Shown: positions 28,390 to 40,217 of the stretch, piece by piece | How positions within the stretch are numbered: the first letter of the stretch is position 1 | Layout of the letters: the number at the start of each line of letters is the position of its first letter | Translations under genes and position numbers: made by a program | Assembly (NCBI GenBank): GCA_029747015.1 | Contig: JAKOGI010000085.1 | Coordinates: forward strand, 62,001-126,000 | DNA from: Carnegiea gigantea | Taxonomy: Eukaryota > Streptophyta > Magnoliopsida > Caryophyllales > Cactaceae | Length of the DNA: 64,000 nt | Direction: 5' to 3' | The notes under the pieces: model-generated | Database searches by the model: none | What the model saw: only the letters and a program-made list of their open reading frames with translations | What the model was told of the DNA's origin: nothing

Positions 28390-30480
28390 TACCAGTTCGT
28401 GGCCAGTACTTCCATATTCTTCTGGTGTAAGCTGTGTTGTAACTTACATCTGAATTTGTCAAGAATTACAGGATGATCCATACTTGACTACTTGACCCAA
28501 ATCAGACCTGGCCTTGACCTGTATTGGAATTGACTTGACCCAAACCAGTAGATCTTAATTTTGCCTTAATGTTGATTTTCCATTTCTTCAAATGCTTATA
28601 GGGCACCAGCAACAGGTGACCTGAAAATGTTGAAACCCAAATTGACCAAATCCCAACCAAGTTGAACTATTCTGACACATTCCCAAAGTCAATCCCATAC
28701 TAACAATCTACTTGCTAGGTTTAAATTGTCAACATGTTGCAAAGCTTTTACCATAGCTTCTCTGATGTGTAGATTCTAGCTTTTCCGCAAAAGGAAGCAA
28801 TGTAAAGTGCCAGAATATCTACAGTTGGTACGAACATTCAACACACTGTAGTAAGTGTTGGGAGCGAGGTACCTACGAGTTTATTCGATTTAAGCTTGAG
28901 ACACCAAGAAATTGCATTATCTTGGAGATCAAGTACGGGGTTCATGATTCAATCCCCTTTTCTTCATCAAAGATATCTGACATTTAACCAGTACAGGTCA
29001 CAAGTCTTGTACATATTCTGGCGCATGACAAACAGTCTCCTTTTCAGTCCTCCCCTATTATGAGAACGGGAAGGTGGTTGAAGTGAAGGTTTTGGACCCT
29101 TCTTCTCAGATCTGTCATAGGATAGTTAGGGCTCTAGTGGTTCTGGATGGTTTTATTTTCAGTTTCTTCTTTTAATTTTTCTAAGACAAGATAATTGTAA
29201 ATTAAGTTTTCCTTTCCTAGAGTGATTCACACCATATCATATCATGTTTTTTCCACAAGTATGTCTTTCTCTAACTTTTTTGCTCGTCACCCCCGCCCCT
29301 CTCTCTTTGCTCTCTCTCTGTTATAACCTTGGGCATTATGGGAGGTAGGCCGCAGCAACGGCTGCATTTATTGCTTCCCAATTATGAAGTACTAGTCATT
29401 GATGATTTTGGACATTTTATTCATTCGTTGACAATTGTAAAGCGCCGGGCAGGCTTATGCCTTACTGGCAACTGCTACTAGTCAATTCAGAGATGTGTAG
29501 TGAACTGCTGAGCCCAGTCATTGTATTCTACATTTTTCAGAAACTTAATACAACAATATGTCGATTTTTTGATAAAGGTCATCATCTGAATTTATGGAAG
29601 CAGTGGGAATCACATTTTTTCATAGGGATTTGACTTTTATCTTACATTATGATGTTTTCCCACAAAAAATGTATGCTGACACTGTACCTCCACCCTTGAC
29701 CCCTCCGTGGTCCGTCCACAATAGAAAGGGGTGGGGTTTGCCCATACAGCAAACGAGAGAAAGTCAGCATGCGATGATGAAGGAGATATTGACCAGTATT
29801 ATTTTGGTGTTTTGGATTTATTTTATCAAAAGATTATGTAAACGTATTACTTCTCATAAATAGACATTTCTTATGTATATGTGTGTGTGTTGTTCTGTGC
29901 AGAAAAAATTAAGTAAAAAGCTAAGACTTTTAAAAGAAGAAAAGACAATTAAAGGGTGCGATATTGAAGAAAATGTGTTATATCTAAATCAAAAAAAGGA
30001 AAAAAGCTGTATAGAATGCACCTGGGGTGTGAAGTTTTTATAGCAAATCTGGACTTTTTCCCGCTTAATATGTGTAGACCTACTTTTGTTAGAATATGAT
30101 AACAAAGGGTGCATATTTATTTGTTTATTTTTTTAATCAGTAAGGCTGATAGAAAAGTAAGAAAACAATACCAGAGTATAATCAAGGTAGCTTATCTTTT
30201 CCATGTTACTTGTGCAAACTCGGCCATATCCACATAAAAATGTGAGTTTCCGACACGGACATTTGGTGTAAAATGAAGAGTCAAAATAACATAATTTTAA
30301 CTATATCCCATTTTAAGGGCTATATGAAGAAAACTTTTCTCCGTAGCTTAATCCAATAATCAACCCTAAACTCAATATATACTACAAATATGCCTTCCAT
30401 GATCCAACTACAAGCATTACAAACAAAATTTCATCTCTCATTTCCCATGATGACCATGGCATATCAAAAATAAAGTCAGC
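28390..30480. other. Downstream of RING1, no exon confidently recognised
   Basis: A 40-codon open stretch at 29048-29176 (after a TTTTCAG acceptor-like site, reading YYENGKVVEVKVLDPSSQIC) looks coding-like. It does not match the phase of exon 8 and resembles no family I know. Poly-purine and AT-rich sequence make up the rest; 28470-28700 holds repeated TTGACCC-like words. Confidence 0.35.
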
Positions 30481-30483
30481 TAC

Positions 30484-31420
30484 GCTAGGGGTGGGTACTG
30501 GGAGGGTACCAACCATATGGGTTATTATCGATCCTTGGGTATCCACGAGTTTATATTTTTACTACCCAATAATCATAATTACAAGGAAGAGACGACGTGG
30601 TCCGTCGAAAGCTAGGAGAAAATTCAACTTCAATGGTTTGAATCAAGATTTGAATATCCGATAGGAAATATTAAAAGAAGTTCAAATCTAAATTTTGAGT
30701 TCCTAGTTCTTTCATTACATTAACATTCCTCTCCACTACGATAATTCAATTAATATTTTTAACCATTAAAACAATTCAACTGACATTTTTAGCAATTAAA
30801 ACAATTTCAATGGTTTAGATTGGCCGTTGATCTTTTGGTGGGAAAGATTAAAAGAAATTCAAATATGAATTTTGAGCTCCAAATTTTTTCATTTGATTAA
30901 CATTTATCTAGCTCAACTATGACAATTGTTGCAAATGCCAATTGAATTGTTGTGGCGACAAAAAAATATTGACCAACCAAATGAATGTTGAATTCAAAAA
31001 TTGGATTTGACTCATCTTATCCATTGAATAATCAAGTTTGATATAAAGCTTTGAGATTGTTTTAGTGGCCAAGATGTCAACTGAATTGTTTAAGTAGGGA
31101 AAAATGTCAACTGAATTGTCACGGCGGAGACGAATATTAACCAAACAAAAGAATGTTGAACTTAAAATTTGAATTTGACCTTCTTTTAATCTTTCAAATC
31201 AGATAATCAAGTTTCGATATGAACTGTTGAAGTTGAATTTTGCTCCTAGGTTTTAGCTGGTCTAATCAGCAAGGAAAAGATTAAAAAAGTGGTTCATTGT
31301 AATTTTAATTATTATACATGGGCATTATTGTCTTTTTAGCCATCATTGTTCTATATGTGGTTATTCTACTATTCAACGAATACCCACCTCAACTATAGAT
31401 AATTATCCATCCCATGCACA
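30484..31420. mobile_element. Long imperfect inverted-repeat (foldback-like) element
   Basis: The left arm (from CTAGGAGAAAATTCAACTTCAA at 30612) reappears inverted in the right arm (ending TTGAATTTTGCTCCTAG at 31249). Collinear shared blocks include ATTAAAAGAAGTTCAAAT with AATTTTGAGTTC, and CAATTCAACTGACATTTTT. Arms are roughly 300 bases, partly tandemly duplicated, and meet near 30900. Outer GGGTGGGTACTGGGAGGGTA (30488) and GGATGGATAATT (minus of 31400-31412) may be the termini. There is no coding capacity. A transcript would form a long hairpin. Confidence 0.65.
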
Positions 31421-33495
31421 ATGACTCCATATCGCTAATTAACCATGTGACAAGAACGCAGAGATGATGGATGTTCTCGACTAGATCACTGCAAAATATA
31501 CGAAAGTATGCTCCGCTGCGAAGATGCCTTCCCTATGTGGGAAGCAATTCCAGAATGTGTAGCTTCCCTAGAATTGCTAGCGTATATTACTACTCCGACC
31601 ATGTTCTTGGAGCCCCTTATAGTTGCTTACACCTTATTACAGCTCCTTACAACTGCTTATGAATGCTTACAGTTGCTTACAACTCTCCTTACAACTGCTT
31701 ATAACTTATTATCTTGCCACTCTTTATAATTACGGCTATTTACAATTTTTACAACTTAATGTTCTAGTGAAAAAGAACAGGGTCTTCATCTTGCTGATGG
31801 GTAGCCTTCTCAATGAGCTGAGACACTGATTGCAACTAACTCTGCTCTTGTTGAGTTGATACTCTTTTCCAAGCTAAGAGCAAGCTCCAATCAGTTCCTT
31901 CAAACCAGCTGATATCAAAATTACCAATCGGGTGTCGGATTGAGAAAGCACAAAGCTGAAGAAACACATCTTCTAATGTGAAATTTATAGTCCCATTATC
32001 CTCCTGAAACTGATGCCTTCCCTATTTCCAAGCTTGAACTTCAATACTGTAAAAACAGTCGTCGCACATATATCTTCAGACCACATCCTGATTGTATGCG
32101 TCCTGGTGCTAACTGCTCTTGTGCTCAATGGGTTGGTAAGTAGGAGATGCCTATGCTGATCACGCGCTGAGTTGATGACTTTGAAACATAAAGCAATGTT
32201 TCTTGTATTGTGAAAATCTCCACCATTTGAACAACCAGGCAGATTTTGCCTACTAGTAATTGGGAAATGGTCCAAAAGCCTAAGGAATTAGGGGAGATTA
32301 GAGTTGGCATATTTTTAAACTTCAAAAAAAAAAAAAAGCTCTCTAACACATTTTATGTTCATTGGTTAATAACTTGTTGATTTTTATGAAGAAATTTCTA
32401 GAATATAATAATCAAAATTTTGACATTGCGGAAGCTAATAAATTTTCTGTTGATTTCTTAAGAAATTTCTTAGGAATTTTAGAATATAATAATCTAAACA
32501 TTAGTTGGAGGAAGCAAATAATTCGAACTTAAGAGATAGCTCTCAACAATCCAAACTTTAGGAGTATTTATTTTGAGTGGTACAAGGTCATTTTAGATGA
32601 ATCTAAACATTATGAATTTCATATGTTCATGTTATTTTAGAGAAATTATCAAAAAATACAATTAATGACCATATACTACTGAAAATAAATATCCTCAAAG
32701 TTCGAACTGCTGGGCCTATTTCTTAAGGTCGAATTATTAGTTGCCATGCATATACTTCCAAAATCCAATTCCTTAATATTATAATTTATAGTGTTAAAAC
32801 TTATTTAAATTTGGAATATTCCATTTGACTTTACAGCATACATTTCCACAGGATTACCGACAAAACTGGAAAAACGACCCAATATTCAAAATTGACATCG
32901 TAAAGAAATCTTGACAAAATTACTGAAGTGGTTAAGACTTAAGCAACCAAGTATGCAGCAGAATTTAGCATCTTCAAGAGACTTCAAATTTACAAGCAAG
33001 CCCTTCGTAGGTTATATTGAGTTACAATTCTGAATCCAGTTCAGGCCCAGCACAGCTTGTTGCCCCGGAAACCCAGGAAATGAACCCCCCGGAGGGGGGG
33101 AGGGTACCAGGAGAATCCTTTTTTTCACATGATAAAAATTCACGCGAAGTGGTGGTGCATTAACCACTCACGCACAACTTTTTTTTTTTGGGCGCAATGG
33201 GCACCTTTTTTTTTTTCTTTTGGGGTTTTTGGCATGCAATGAAATTCCAAGAGAAAGCGCGAGAGACACAGTTTGCTAGCTATATTCACGCTGATAAAAC
33301 AAATCATTTTTTTACTACAAATTTGCTACAACATTACTTTCACGCCACCTAATCAGAGAGGAACGAGAGAGCAATTTACAAGGATGAAGAATGGTTATGG
33401 TGGGAGAAAAGAATGCCGTATATGATGAGATTCCACCACATGAGTGTGTGGGGTTCAAAGAGTTCTTGAACAGAACCATGCCCAGAAGAACTTAA
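31421..33495. other. Intergenic between the two convergent genes
   Basis: No gene was recognised. Degenerate tandem GCTTACAACT repeats lie at 31620-31710. Low-complexity G and T runs lie at 33089-33102 and 33179-33219. The last part (about 33300-33495) is probably the 3' UTR of TPX2. Confidence 0.45.
31618..31712. repeat. Short tandem repeat of TTGCTTACAACTG-like unit
   Basis: About six imperfect copies of a 12-16 base unit (GCTTACA, CCTTACAACTGCTTAT, GCTTACAGTTGCTTACAACT). Confidence 0.75.
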
Positions 33496-36400
33496 TCATC
33501 TCATTAGGGCGGCAGCAGCAGTAGAAGCAGCTATGATGTCGCTGCCTGACAAGCATTGTTTCTCCTCCCTCCTTTTAAGGACACGTAATTTGGGAGACTT
33601 CGCTCTTGTTGTTTCCTTACAGGACCTGCAAAAATGGTAAGCATAGTCCGTTGGTGACAAAAGAACTACAGTTTGGCCGGGAAACAGACTGAAGTGTCAT
33701 ACTTTTGTGGGACAAAAGGGTTGGCAAAATTAGGCACTGGCCTAGCATGAGGTACCAGGGTCCTCCGCAACTGCTTCAAGGCCTTCTCGTCCTCCATCTG
33801 AAATATAAGCGGAAAAAAGGTCAGTAGGGCTTCTCCTGAACTTCGAAATCCTTGCGTAAAAAATGTCATCTCAGATAACATTCACCTGTCTTGCAGCTTC
33901 TGCTTCTTCTCTGTATCTCTTGTACATCATCTCTTTCTCCTTAATCTTCTTATCGAATTCTGCCCTATCCACAGCCCGATGCTCCACATGGAGATTGATT
34001 TCTTGAATCTGAGTGAGAGGTTTACGTTCTTTCTCAGGAAGAGGAATAGGATCCCTAAAAACATGCACAAAAATGGAGGGTCATGAGCTCGGAAGGAAAT
34101 TGTTTATGGAAAGCGTCTGTCTTGGTGGCTTTATGCTTACTCTTTCAAAACTGGCTGTGCCTTGAACAACCGCATCTGAGACTCCTCTAGTTCCTTCTTT
34201 TGTCTTTCCTCCATTTCTCTCCTCATTTCCTCCTCATGCCTCTCCAAACTTTCTAGGTGGAAAGGCTCTGGTCTTGTGCATTCCTTGGGCTTCGGTTTAG
34301 GGGGAATCTGCAGAAATGGTAAACATAACTTCAATTTTTCTCATCAATCCACAGTATCAAGTCTCTGCATAATTGAAGATAAGCATACCACAGGGTAATC
34401 AGTGGTGTAAGGATAGGGGTTCGCCTTTGGAATCCTGGCTTGCTCCTCTTCCCATTGTTTCTGCATAAGTTCTGTGATAAATTTTCTTTCCTTCTCTGCT
34501 CCCCTTTCCTGCTCAACCCATATATCAAACATTTTCGAGCTATATTCATGTATGTGATGCGATTGATGATATTATCTGGAGAAAAAGATGGGATACCTCT
34601 GTGTGAAGATGAAACGGATTCGGCTTTGTATTTCTTGGGATGTGTTTCTCATGTTTTGGTTCTGAATTTAAAGAGAGCTGCAAGAAGACACAACGGTTAA
34701 GTAACCTGAAATACATTAGAACAGCTAAGCAAGGGAAGAAAGAAATTCACCTTGTCAAATAGATCGGCAACATTAGGCCATGGTGGTGGTATCCTCTCGT
34801 CAACAGCAAAATGAAATTCCTGAGGTATAGTAACCTGTTTTTTGGTATTGGAGAATAGCCCCATTTCTCCCTTGCTTTCAAAAATCTACAAAACATTTCA
34901 CAATGTCAGTCAATGAGAACCAGCAAGGTACTCCTGAAACTTTAAAGCTCTATTTATCACCCCTTGAAACTGAGTCTTACCTTTTTATTCAAAGGTCGAG
35001 CCTTGAATTTTGGAATCTTCTCGAGTTCCTCTTGCTCAATCTCAAGAGAACTTTTCACCTTAGTTGGACGTGCCCGCAGGGATGTTTGTAGCACGGGTGT
35101 TTTTGGCTCAGTGAGGTAATGCGCTTTGAACTTAGGCTTCTGTGAAATGAAAAGAGGGTTAATCAAGCAGTCAACATGTATGATCATATATGGGTAATAT
35201 CATTGACCTGGATAATTATTTGTACCTGATGATGAGATTCAATTGAGAAAACTGAGAACGTGTCTGCATTCTTGTTGGCTCTTTCCATGGTCTCCAAATG
35301 GAATTCCTGAAATAATTCAGAGTAGGAAATAAGTACTGAAAGCTTTGTGTGCCAAAGATGAAGAAAGAGATATTCATGCGTTGCGAATGATAACTACCCG
35401 AAATTCCGGTGGTTGAGGGTTGCTTTTCAACGATGGAGGCAAAGTAGGGGCCTCGAGAATCTGGAAAAATTGGAAGTGAAATTCTCTTGTGAATTTGACA
35501 ATGCTGAGAACATAGCACATGCATGAGACATTAGCGTAGACTATGAAAAAAACATACTTTTTTGTTCAATGGTCGAGCCTTGAATTTGGGCATCTTAGCC
35601 ATCATTTCTTCCTCAAGCTCTGCTGAGCTCTTCACCTTTACCGGGCGAGCCCTCTGTGCAGTCTCGAATTCAGGTTCCTTGGGCCTTGTTAAGGTCATTT
35701 TAGTATTCCCCTGCACAGAAGAATCACCAACATCCTGAAATTTTAAAACCAAGAACATTATAAAATACAAAAAGGTATAGTGCAAGGCTAAACAAATACG
35801 CTAGAAGTAGATTAAGCCAGAAACCAAAAATTCTCTGAAGGAAAACAAACAATTAAGGATGCTGTCATTTACTTGTGGAAGGGAATTTTGAGGGAGTGAC
35901 AAGTCTCTGGTGCTTGATTGAAACTTCTTCAACATTTCTGCCATTGAAACAAACGGCGCTGGTCCGTCCCTGACATAAATCTTTATGCAAAGAATAGAAG
36001 TCAGGAAACCAGTACTTGAAAAAGTTTAGCTAGTGGGACCCTATTTAAAGACAACTTACTTTTCTTCCATCTTTGGATGTTTTAGTTGTCGACGAACACA
36101 AGTTTGAGGTGTTAGCAGTGGCATCTGGTCTCGTCTTGTGTAGCAAATTCGGAAGCTTGATGCTTAGGATCTGTATTATGAATTCAGTCAGAAGAAAAAG
36201 GAGAACAAACACTAATGCCAAAAGCATGATATAAAATAGAATCTCTATTTTTAAAAAAATAAATAAATAAATTGTGAATTCAATAGCTTCTGAATTTGAT
36301 GAAGGCGGCCACCCACTAATGAAGCGTGTTCAAATTGGTCTATATCACTATATGGACGTATTTTATGAATTAAATTTTGGCAACCGAAGGAGTTATATTT

Positions 36401-39400
36401 GTAATTTTGTGATGATGAGGGAATTGTGCATAGTGAGATGATTTTAAAAGATCTATTAGCGATACACCATATGATCCCACTTTCTATTTTCCAGTTTATT
36501 GCATGAGGCAATAATTTTCGATCTCCATTAAGACGCCCCTTATTTTGTATTTGCAAGCAAGACTTTTTATCAAGTTCATAATTAAATACTGCATACTGTA
36601 GTTACGTGCGGTGACTTTGAACATTCCTAGGTCAGTGGCAATTGAAGGATTACCAAACCAAACCCAGAGGTCACAGACTAGCAAGTAACATTCCGTCACC
36701 TCCCACCCCAAAAAAAAAGAAGCGGCAAAGTGAAATCATTTCCAATTTCAAACTCGACCCTTTCACAAATCACAATACAAAGGAATCCCAAATACACACC
36801 TACACCAAAAGAGCAAAAAGATTCTCATACTTATAAAAGAACCCCTAAAATCTGCAGAATATCTTCAGACTCATCTCCATACAGCTCTAACATTGCAGTA
36901 AATACAAATGTGGTGATTTGTTTTATATCAGCATAATGTTTAGGATTCCTAATATATATCCATGAGAATATCCATGAGAATATATATACATAAGAATATC
37001 CACAAGAATTCAAAATATATATCCATAAGAATATCATAAAAATATATGTGCCCATCGGCGATATAACTGTTTGATTTCTGTGGCACACAATTTCCATAAC
37101 AATATCATAATAAATAATAATGTATAATTTCCTAAAGAATATTTTCAATCAAGGCCTACCATTCAATGAGAGAGAATTGTGGTCGGGAAAACTCACCTGC
37201 CTAGATTTTCCACCATCTAGTTTCTGCCTCTTAATGGCATGATTTTCGTGGGCCAAATTAGGCGTTCCAATGGAGCTTTTCACGTTGCTTATATCCCTAA
37301 TGACATAAAGACCAAGCAAATAGCAGCCACATTATTCAAAAATATAGTGTGTCAACTGTCATAATGTTGGAATTAAGAACAGCCATAATGTTAAGAATAA
37401 TCACCCTCCAAAAAAATGTTAAGTACCTCCTCACACTAGCAGGTTTAGCGCTTTTTGTGTGTGACAAATGAGACTGCATCTTGGATTTCAATGCTGATGG
37501 ATTTTTCAATGATGCAGCAATCTTTCTTGCAGTTTGCTGTTTCTTCAACTCAAAAGATCCTTTTCCCAAAACAGCAGCCGGTTTAGGGGTGCAAACACCT
37601 GTTCAGAAATTATGTCTCAGGGTCAGTAAATTTATTGTAAAATTAGTGTTAGAATTATTCACCCAAAAGGATAAAACACCACCAACCTTGGGCAGAGGCT
37701 GCAGATTCTTCATGATTTCCTGATTCAATTTTCAGATCAGCAGTTGATTCTTCAGGTCCACTGTAAACAGATTAACAGAAGAAGGATCAAGACCAAATGA
37801 GATGATTGGCTGCAGAAACTTGTCGGAGTCTAAAGAAGCACTCTGGGCAACCAAACAGACCTTCCATTTTCTTTGGTGATTGTATCAGATGAAACTTCAC
37901 AAGTTTGCTCGCTGATTGAACATACCTGCATTCAACTTAAACCCTTTAGAACGAGAAACTACTATATAACAAGTAATTTAATTTAGTGATTTCAATCTTT
38001 TAAGACAATGATTTCAGCACAAGATACTCTTCATTTTTCCTTATTACTTAACAAAAGTAATTGAAAAAAGAAGCAGCTACTCATGCTAGGATTCAGCAAC
38101 GGCATTACCTGCTCAACAGCCAGGCCACTGGTTTGTTCCCAGGTCAAATTAGGATTCAAGTTTTCATTAGATTCAGCAGACACAACCAACTCCTCTGAGG
38201 CATTTGATGTCCCATTATCAGTCACCGCCTGAATATGCAATCAAATAACTCAGCTGTTGTCTGGCAGTAATGTTAACATAAACCAACTTTGACGCATAAT
38301 TTCATAAACTCCTTCAGGTGAGGTCCCCCCGGGGGGGGGGGCGGTGTTGCAGTTTACAGAGTAAGCCATTTTTGATTTCGAAGTAAAATTGAAAAGCACC
38401 TCACCTTTGTTGTCTGCTCAGAATTGCCAAAATCACACAAGCTACTTAGTTGAACAGATCTACCCGACCTAATTCTCAACATAAAGGCTGCAATCGATGG
38501 GGAAAGAAAAAGAATTAAACCCTAGCATCAACAAGAATGTAAGGAGATGAAGGCAGAGCAAATAACACAAAATTACAAAGCATAATAATTGCCTGCATTT
38601 TCACCTAATCAGAGAATGATTTTGTTTTTAAACAAAAAACTTTGAGGTTCATATGGAAATAAAGTCCCAAACTCAAATCGGCAACCACAAAAGATCAGTA
38701 ATCAGCAGCAAGAACCCAACTGAAAAACATAACCTAAAACCCAGCATATGATTGAAGCTACTCAAATCCACTAGCTGCTTCGAAGAAATAGCGGATGATA
38801 GAAGTATATAGAATCTGCAGTCAGAACGGTGCACAATTTGGTCAGATTTCAAAATTCATTCACTAAGTTTCTTGACAGAGTCAGTTCTTATCAGAAGACA
38901 CATCTTGATGCAGAATCGCTTTGACCAGACCTTCTTTCTGACATGATTTCACTTGCTCCACAGTAGTGGCTTAAACACAGAGCATCAATTTCCATAATTT
39001 TAAATATTTTCAAGTCAATTTTCAACAGTCAGCACCAATCAAACGCAAAAATTGCACTCTTTTTCTCAAGAAATTGAGAGAACCTATGAACTAAGTGAAC
39101 GACCAGCATGAAGAATCATCTCTTGTTAATTAAAAAAAAAAAAAAAAAAGAAGCGTGAAGAATCATGTATTCATTCAACATTTCTTCCCAAACCCCAAAG
39201 CAAATCACAGAATTCGTAAAATTTTATGTCATCGCAAGCGCCAAAACACCAAACAGGCTAAAACTTACTCAGAAGGAAAGGATCCTCCTGATTTGTTCCC
39301 ATATCTAACAGCCTAACAAAACCCTAGGCATTAATAAAAAAATTTCAAATCTTTTATCTCACCCAAAAAAAAAAATAAATCAAGATGCCGCAAAATGGAG

Positions 39401-39570
39401 CCGGTAAGAAAGAATGAAGACATACGAGATGGCGCATAGCTATCAGTATTTTCGAACCACAGCTCGGCATTTCGGACATCCTCCTCAGTTTCGCCATTGA
39501 TGAAGTCATAAAATCTTGGAGCAGAGAACTCGTAGGTCTCATCAATCAGTATCACACTTGAATCTTCCAT
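33496..39570 (-). CDS. TPX2: TPX2 spindle assembly factor, 20 exons, 784 aa
   Basis: TPX2 nucleates and stabilises spindle microtubules, binds and activates Aurora kinase, and is held by importin until released by Ran-GTP. Exons on the minus strand: 39426-39570, 38405-38487, 38109-38228, 37861-37925, 37687-37760, 37427-37598, 37197-37296, 36060-36170, 35873-35980, 35558-35734, 35398-35460, 35226-35306, 34981-35139, 34751-34885, 34597-34677, 34389-34508, 34141-34307, 33886-34054, 33703-33797, 33496-33625. All donors and acceptors are GT/AG, phases agree and the total is 2355 bases. Residues 13-23 (YEFSAPRFYDF) and WFENTDSYAPSPF match the Aurora-binding N-terminus. Two KIPKFKARPLNKK-like repeats end exons 10 and 13. 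FHLESLERHEEE and the C-terminal TPX2 domain (EINLHVEHRAVDRAEFDKKI, about residues 670-690) are followed by VPHARPVPNF and a basic tail KAKSPKLR-like. Arabidopsis TPX2 is of similar length. It looks intact. Confidence 0.95.
36938..37048. repeat. Tandem AT-rich ATATCCATAAGAAT repeats in TPX2 intron 7
   Basis: Some seven imperfect copies of a 13-15 base unit (ATATCCATGAGAAT, ATATCCACAAGAAT, ATATCCATAAGAAT). Confidence 0.75.
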
Positions 39571-39740
39571 TGTTGGACCAGAAAAAGTGGTGATCTTTTG
39601 TTGGGGGGGGGGGGGGAAGGAGAGAGAATTGGTGATGCGAAGCGCTCTCTTTGGGCGTGTAAGAACTAAGAAGTGATGTGGCTGTTCTACTTGCTCCAGG
39701 AGAGGAGAGAGAAATAAGAGGGGATGGATGAGTTGGATCG
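39571..39740 (-). promoter_or_regulatory. Probable 5' UTR and proximal promoter of TPX2
   Basis: The minus-strand sequence directly upstream of the ATG is pyrimidine-rich (CTCTCTCCTTCC, then a C15 run complementary to G15 at 39602-39616), as in many plant 5' leaders. A TTAACGGTCCAATTTCCAACGGTC stretch at 39750-39774 contains AACGG words. MYB3R-type sites (AACGG core) regulate G2/M genes such as TPX2; that these are functional is inference. Confidence 0.4.
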
Positions 39741-40100
39741 GCTAGCGGCCTTAACGGTCCAATTTCCAACGGTCAGATTTTTCGAAGTCGAGGCACAAGG
39801 GGATTGTCTGGGGTTCGACCACCCGGCTGTGTAACGGCTATTTAGTAAAATGGAGCGTCCGGAACGACATCGTACTGAATACATGTTTACTGTTTATTTG
39901 TTTATTTATTTATCAGTATTATATTTTTATTATCATCATCATCATTATTATGTTACTGCATTCTGCTTACGGTATATACAACTCGTATACCTCCTTAATG
40001 TTCTTAATTAATCTTATTTAAATTATGCCATGATTTGTTGCCTTTGTATACTCAAAAGATTTTCAACTTCTAAAATATTTTTCACAAAGCTTTTTACGTG
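39741..40100. other. Intergenic with microsatellites
   Basis: TTTA and ATC tracts lie at 39893-39950. The word string ACATGTTTACTGTTTATTTG (39882) recurs as ACATGTTTATTGTTTATTTA at 40256, showing a local duplication of about 370 bases. Confidence 0.5.
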
Positions 40101-40109
40101 GGTCTACTT

Positions 40110-40217
40110 GAATAAGCCTCTCTACAGATAGTCATGTCAGTAGAGATAAAAATGTCTAATTCCGAATTTTCTCAGACTCCGCAAAAGTGGAATCCATAAT
40201 AGGAGTTGTTGTTGCAT
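40110..40217 (+). mobile_element. RTE LINE-derived or SINE 3' tail
   Basis: ACTCCGCAAAAGTGGAATCCATAATAGGAGTTGTTGTTG resembles the 3' end of the LINE at 51.46-51.49 kb (ACCCCGCGAAAGCGGGACCCACACTAGGAGTTGTTG). The short hairpin plus GTT tail is the mark of RTE elements and the SINEs that borrow their tails. Confidence 0.55.

Noticed and set aside
29048..29176. Candidate RING1 exon reading YYENGKVVEVKVLDPSSQIC
   Set aside because: Its phase does not fit exon 8 and it does not resemble the RAWUL domain; kept only as a note.
35970..35972. CAG acceptor nearer to TPX2 exon 9
   Set aside because: Using it shifts the frame; the acceptor at 35981-35982 keeps phase and gives the expected residues.
39265..39300. 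A possible extra TPX2 mini-exon reading DPFLLS on the minus strand, similar to the start of exon 2 (PFMLRI)
   Set aside because: The phase needed after exon 1 is not met by any AG in front of it, and exon 2 already supplies the conserved residues.
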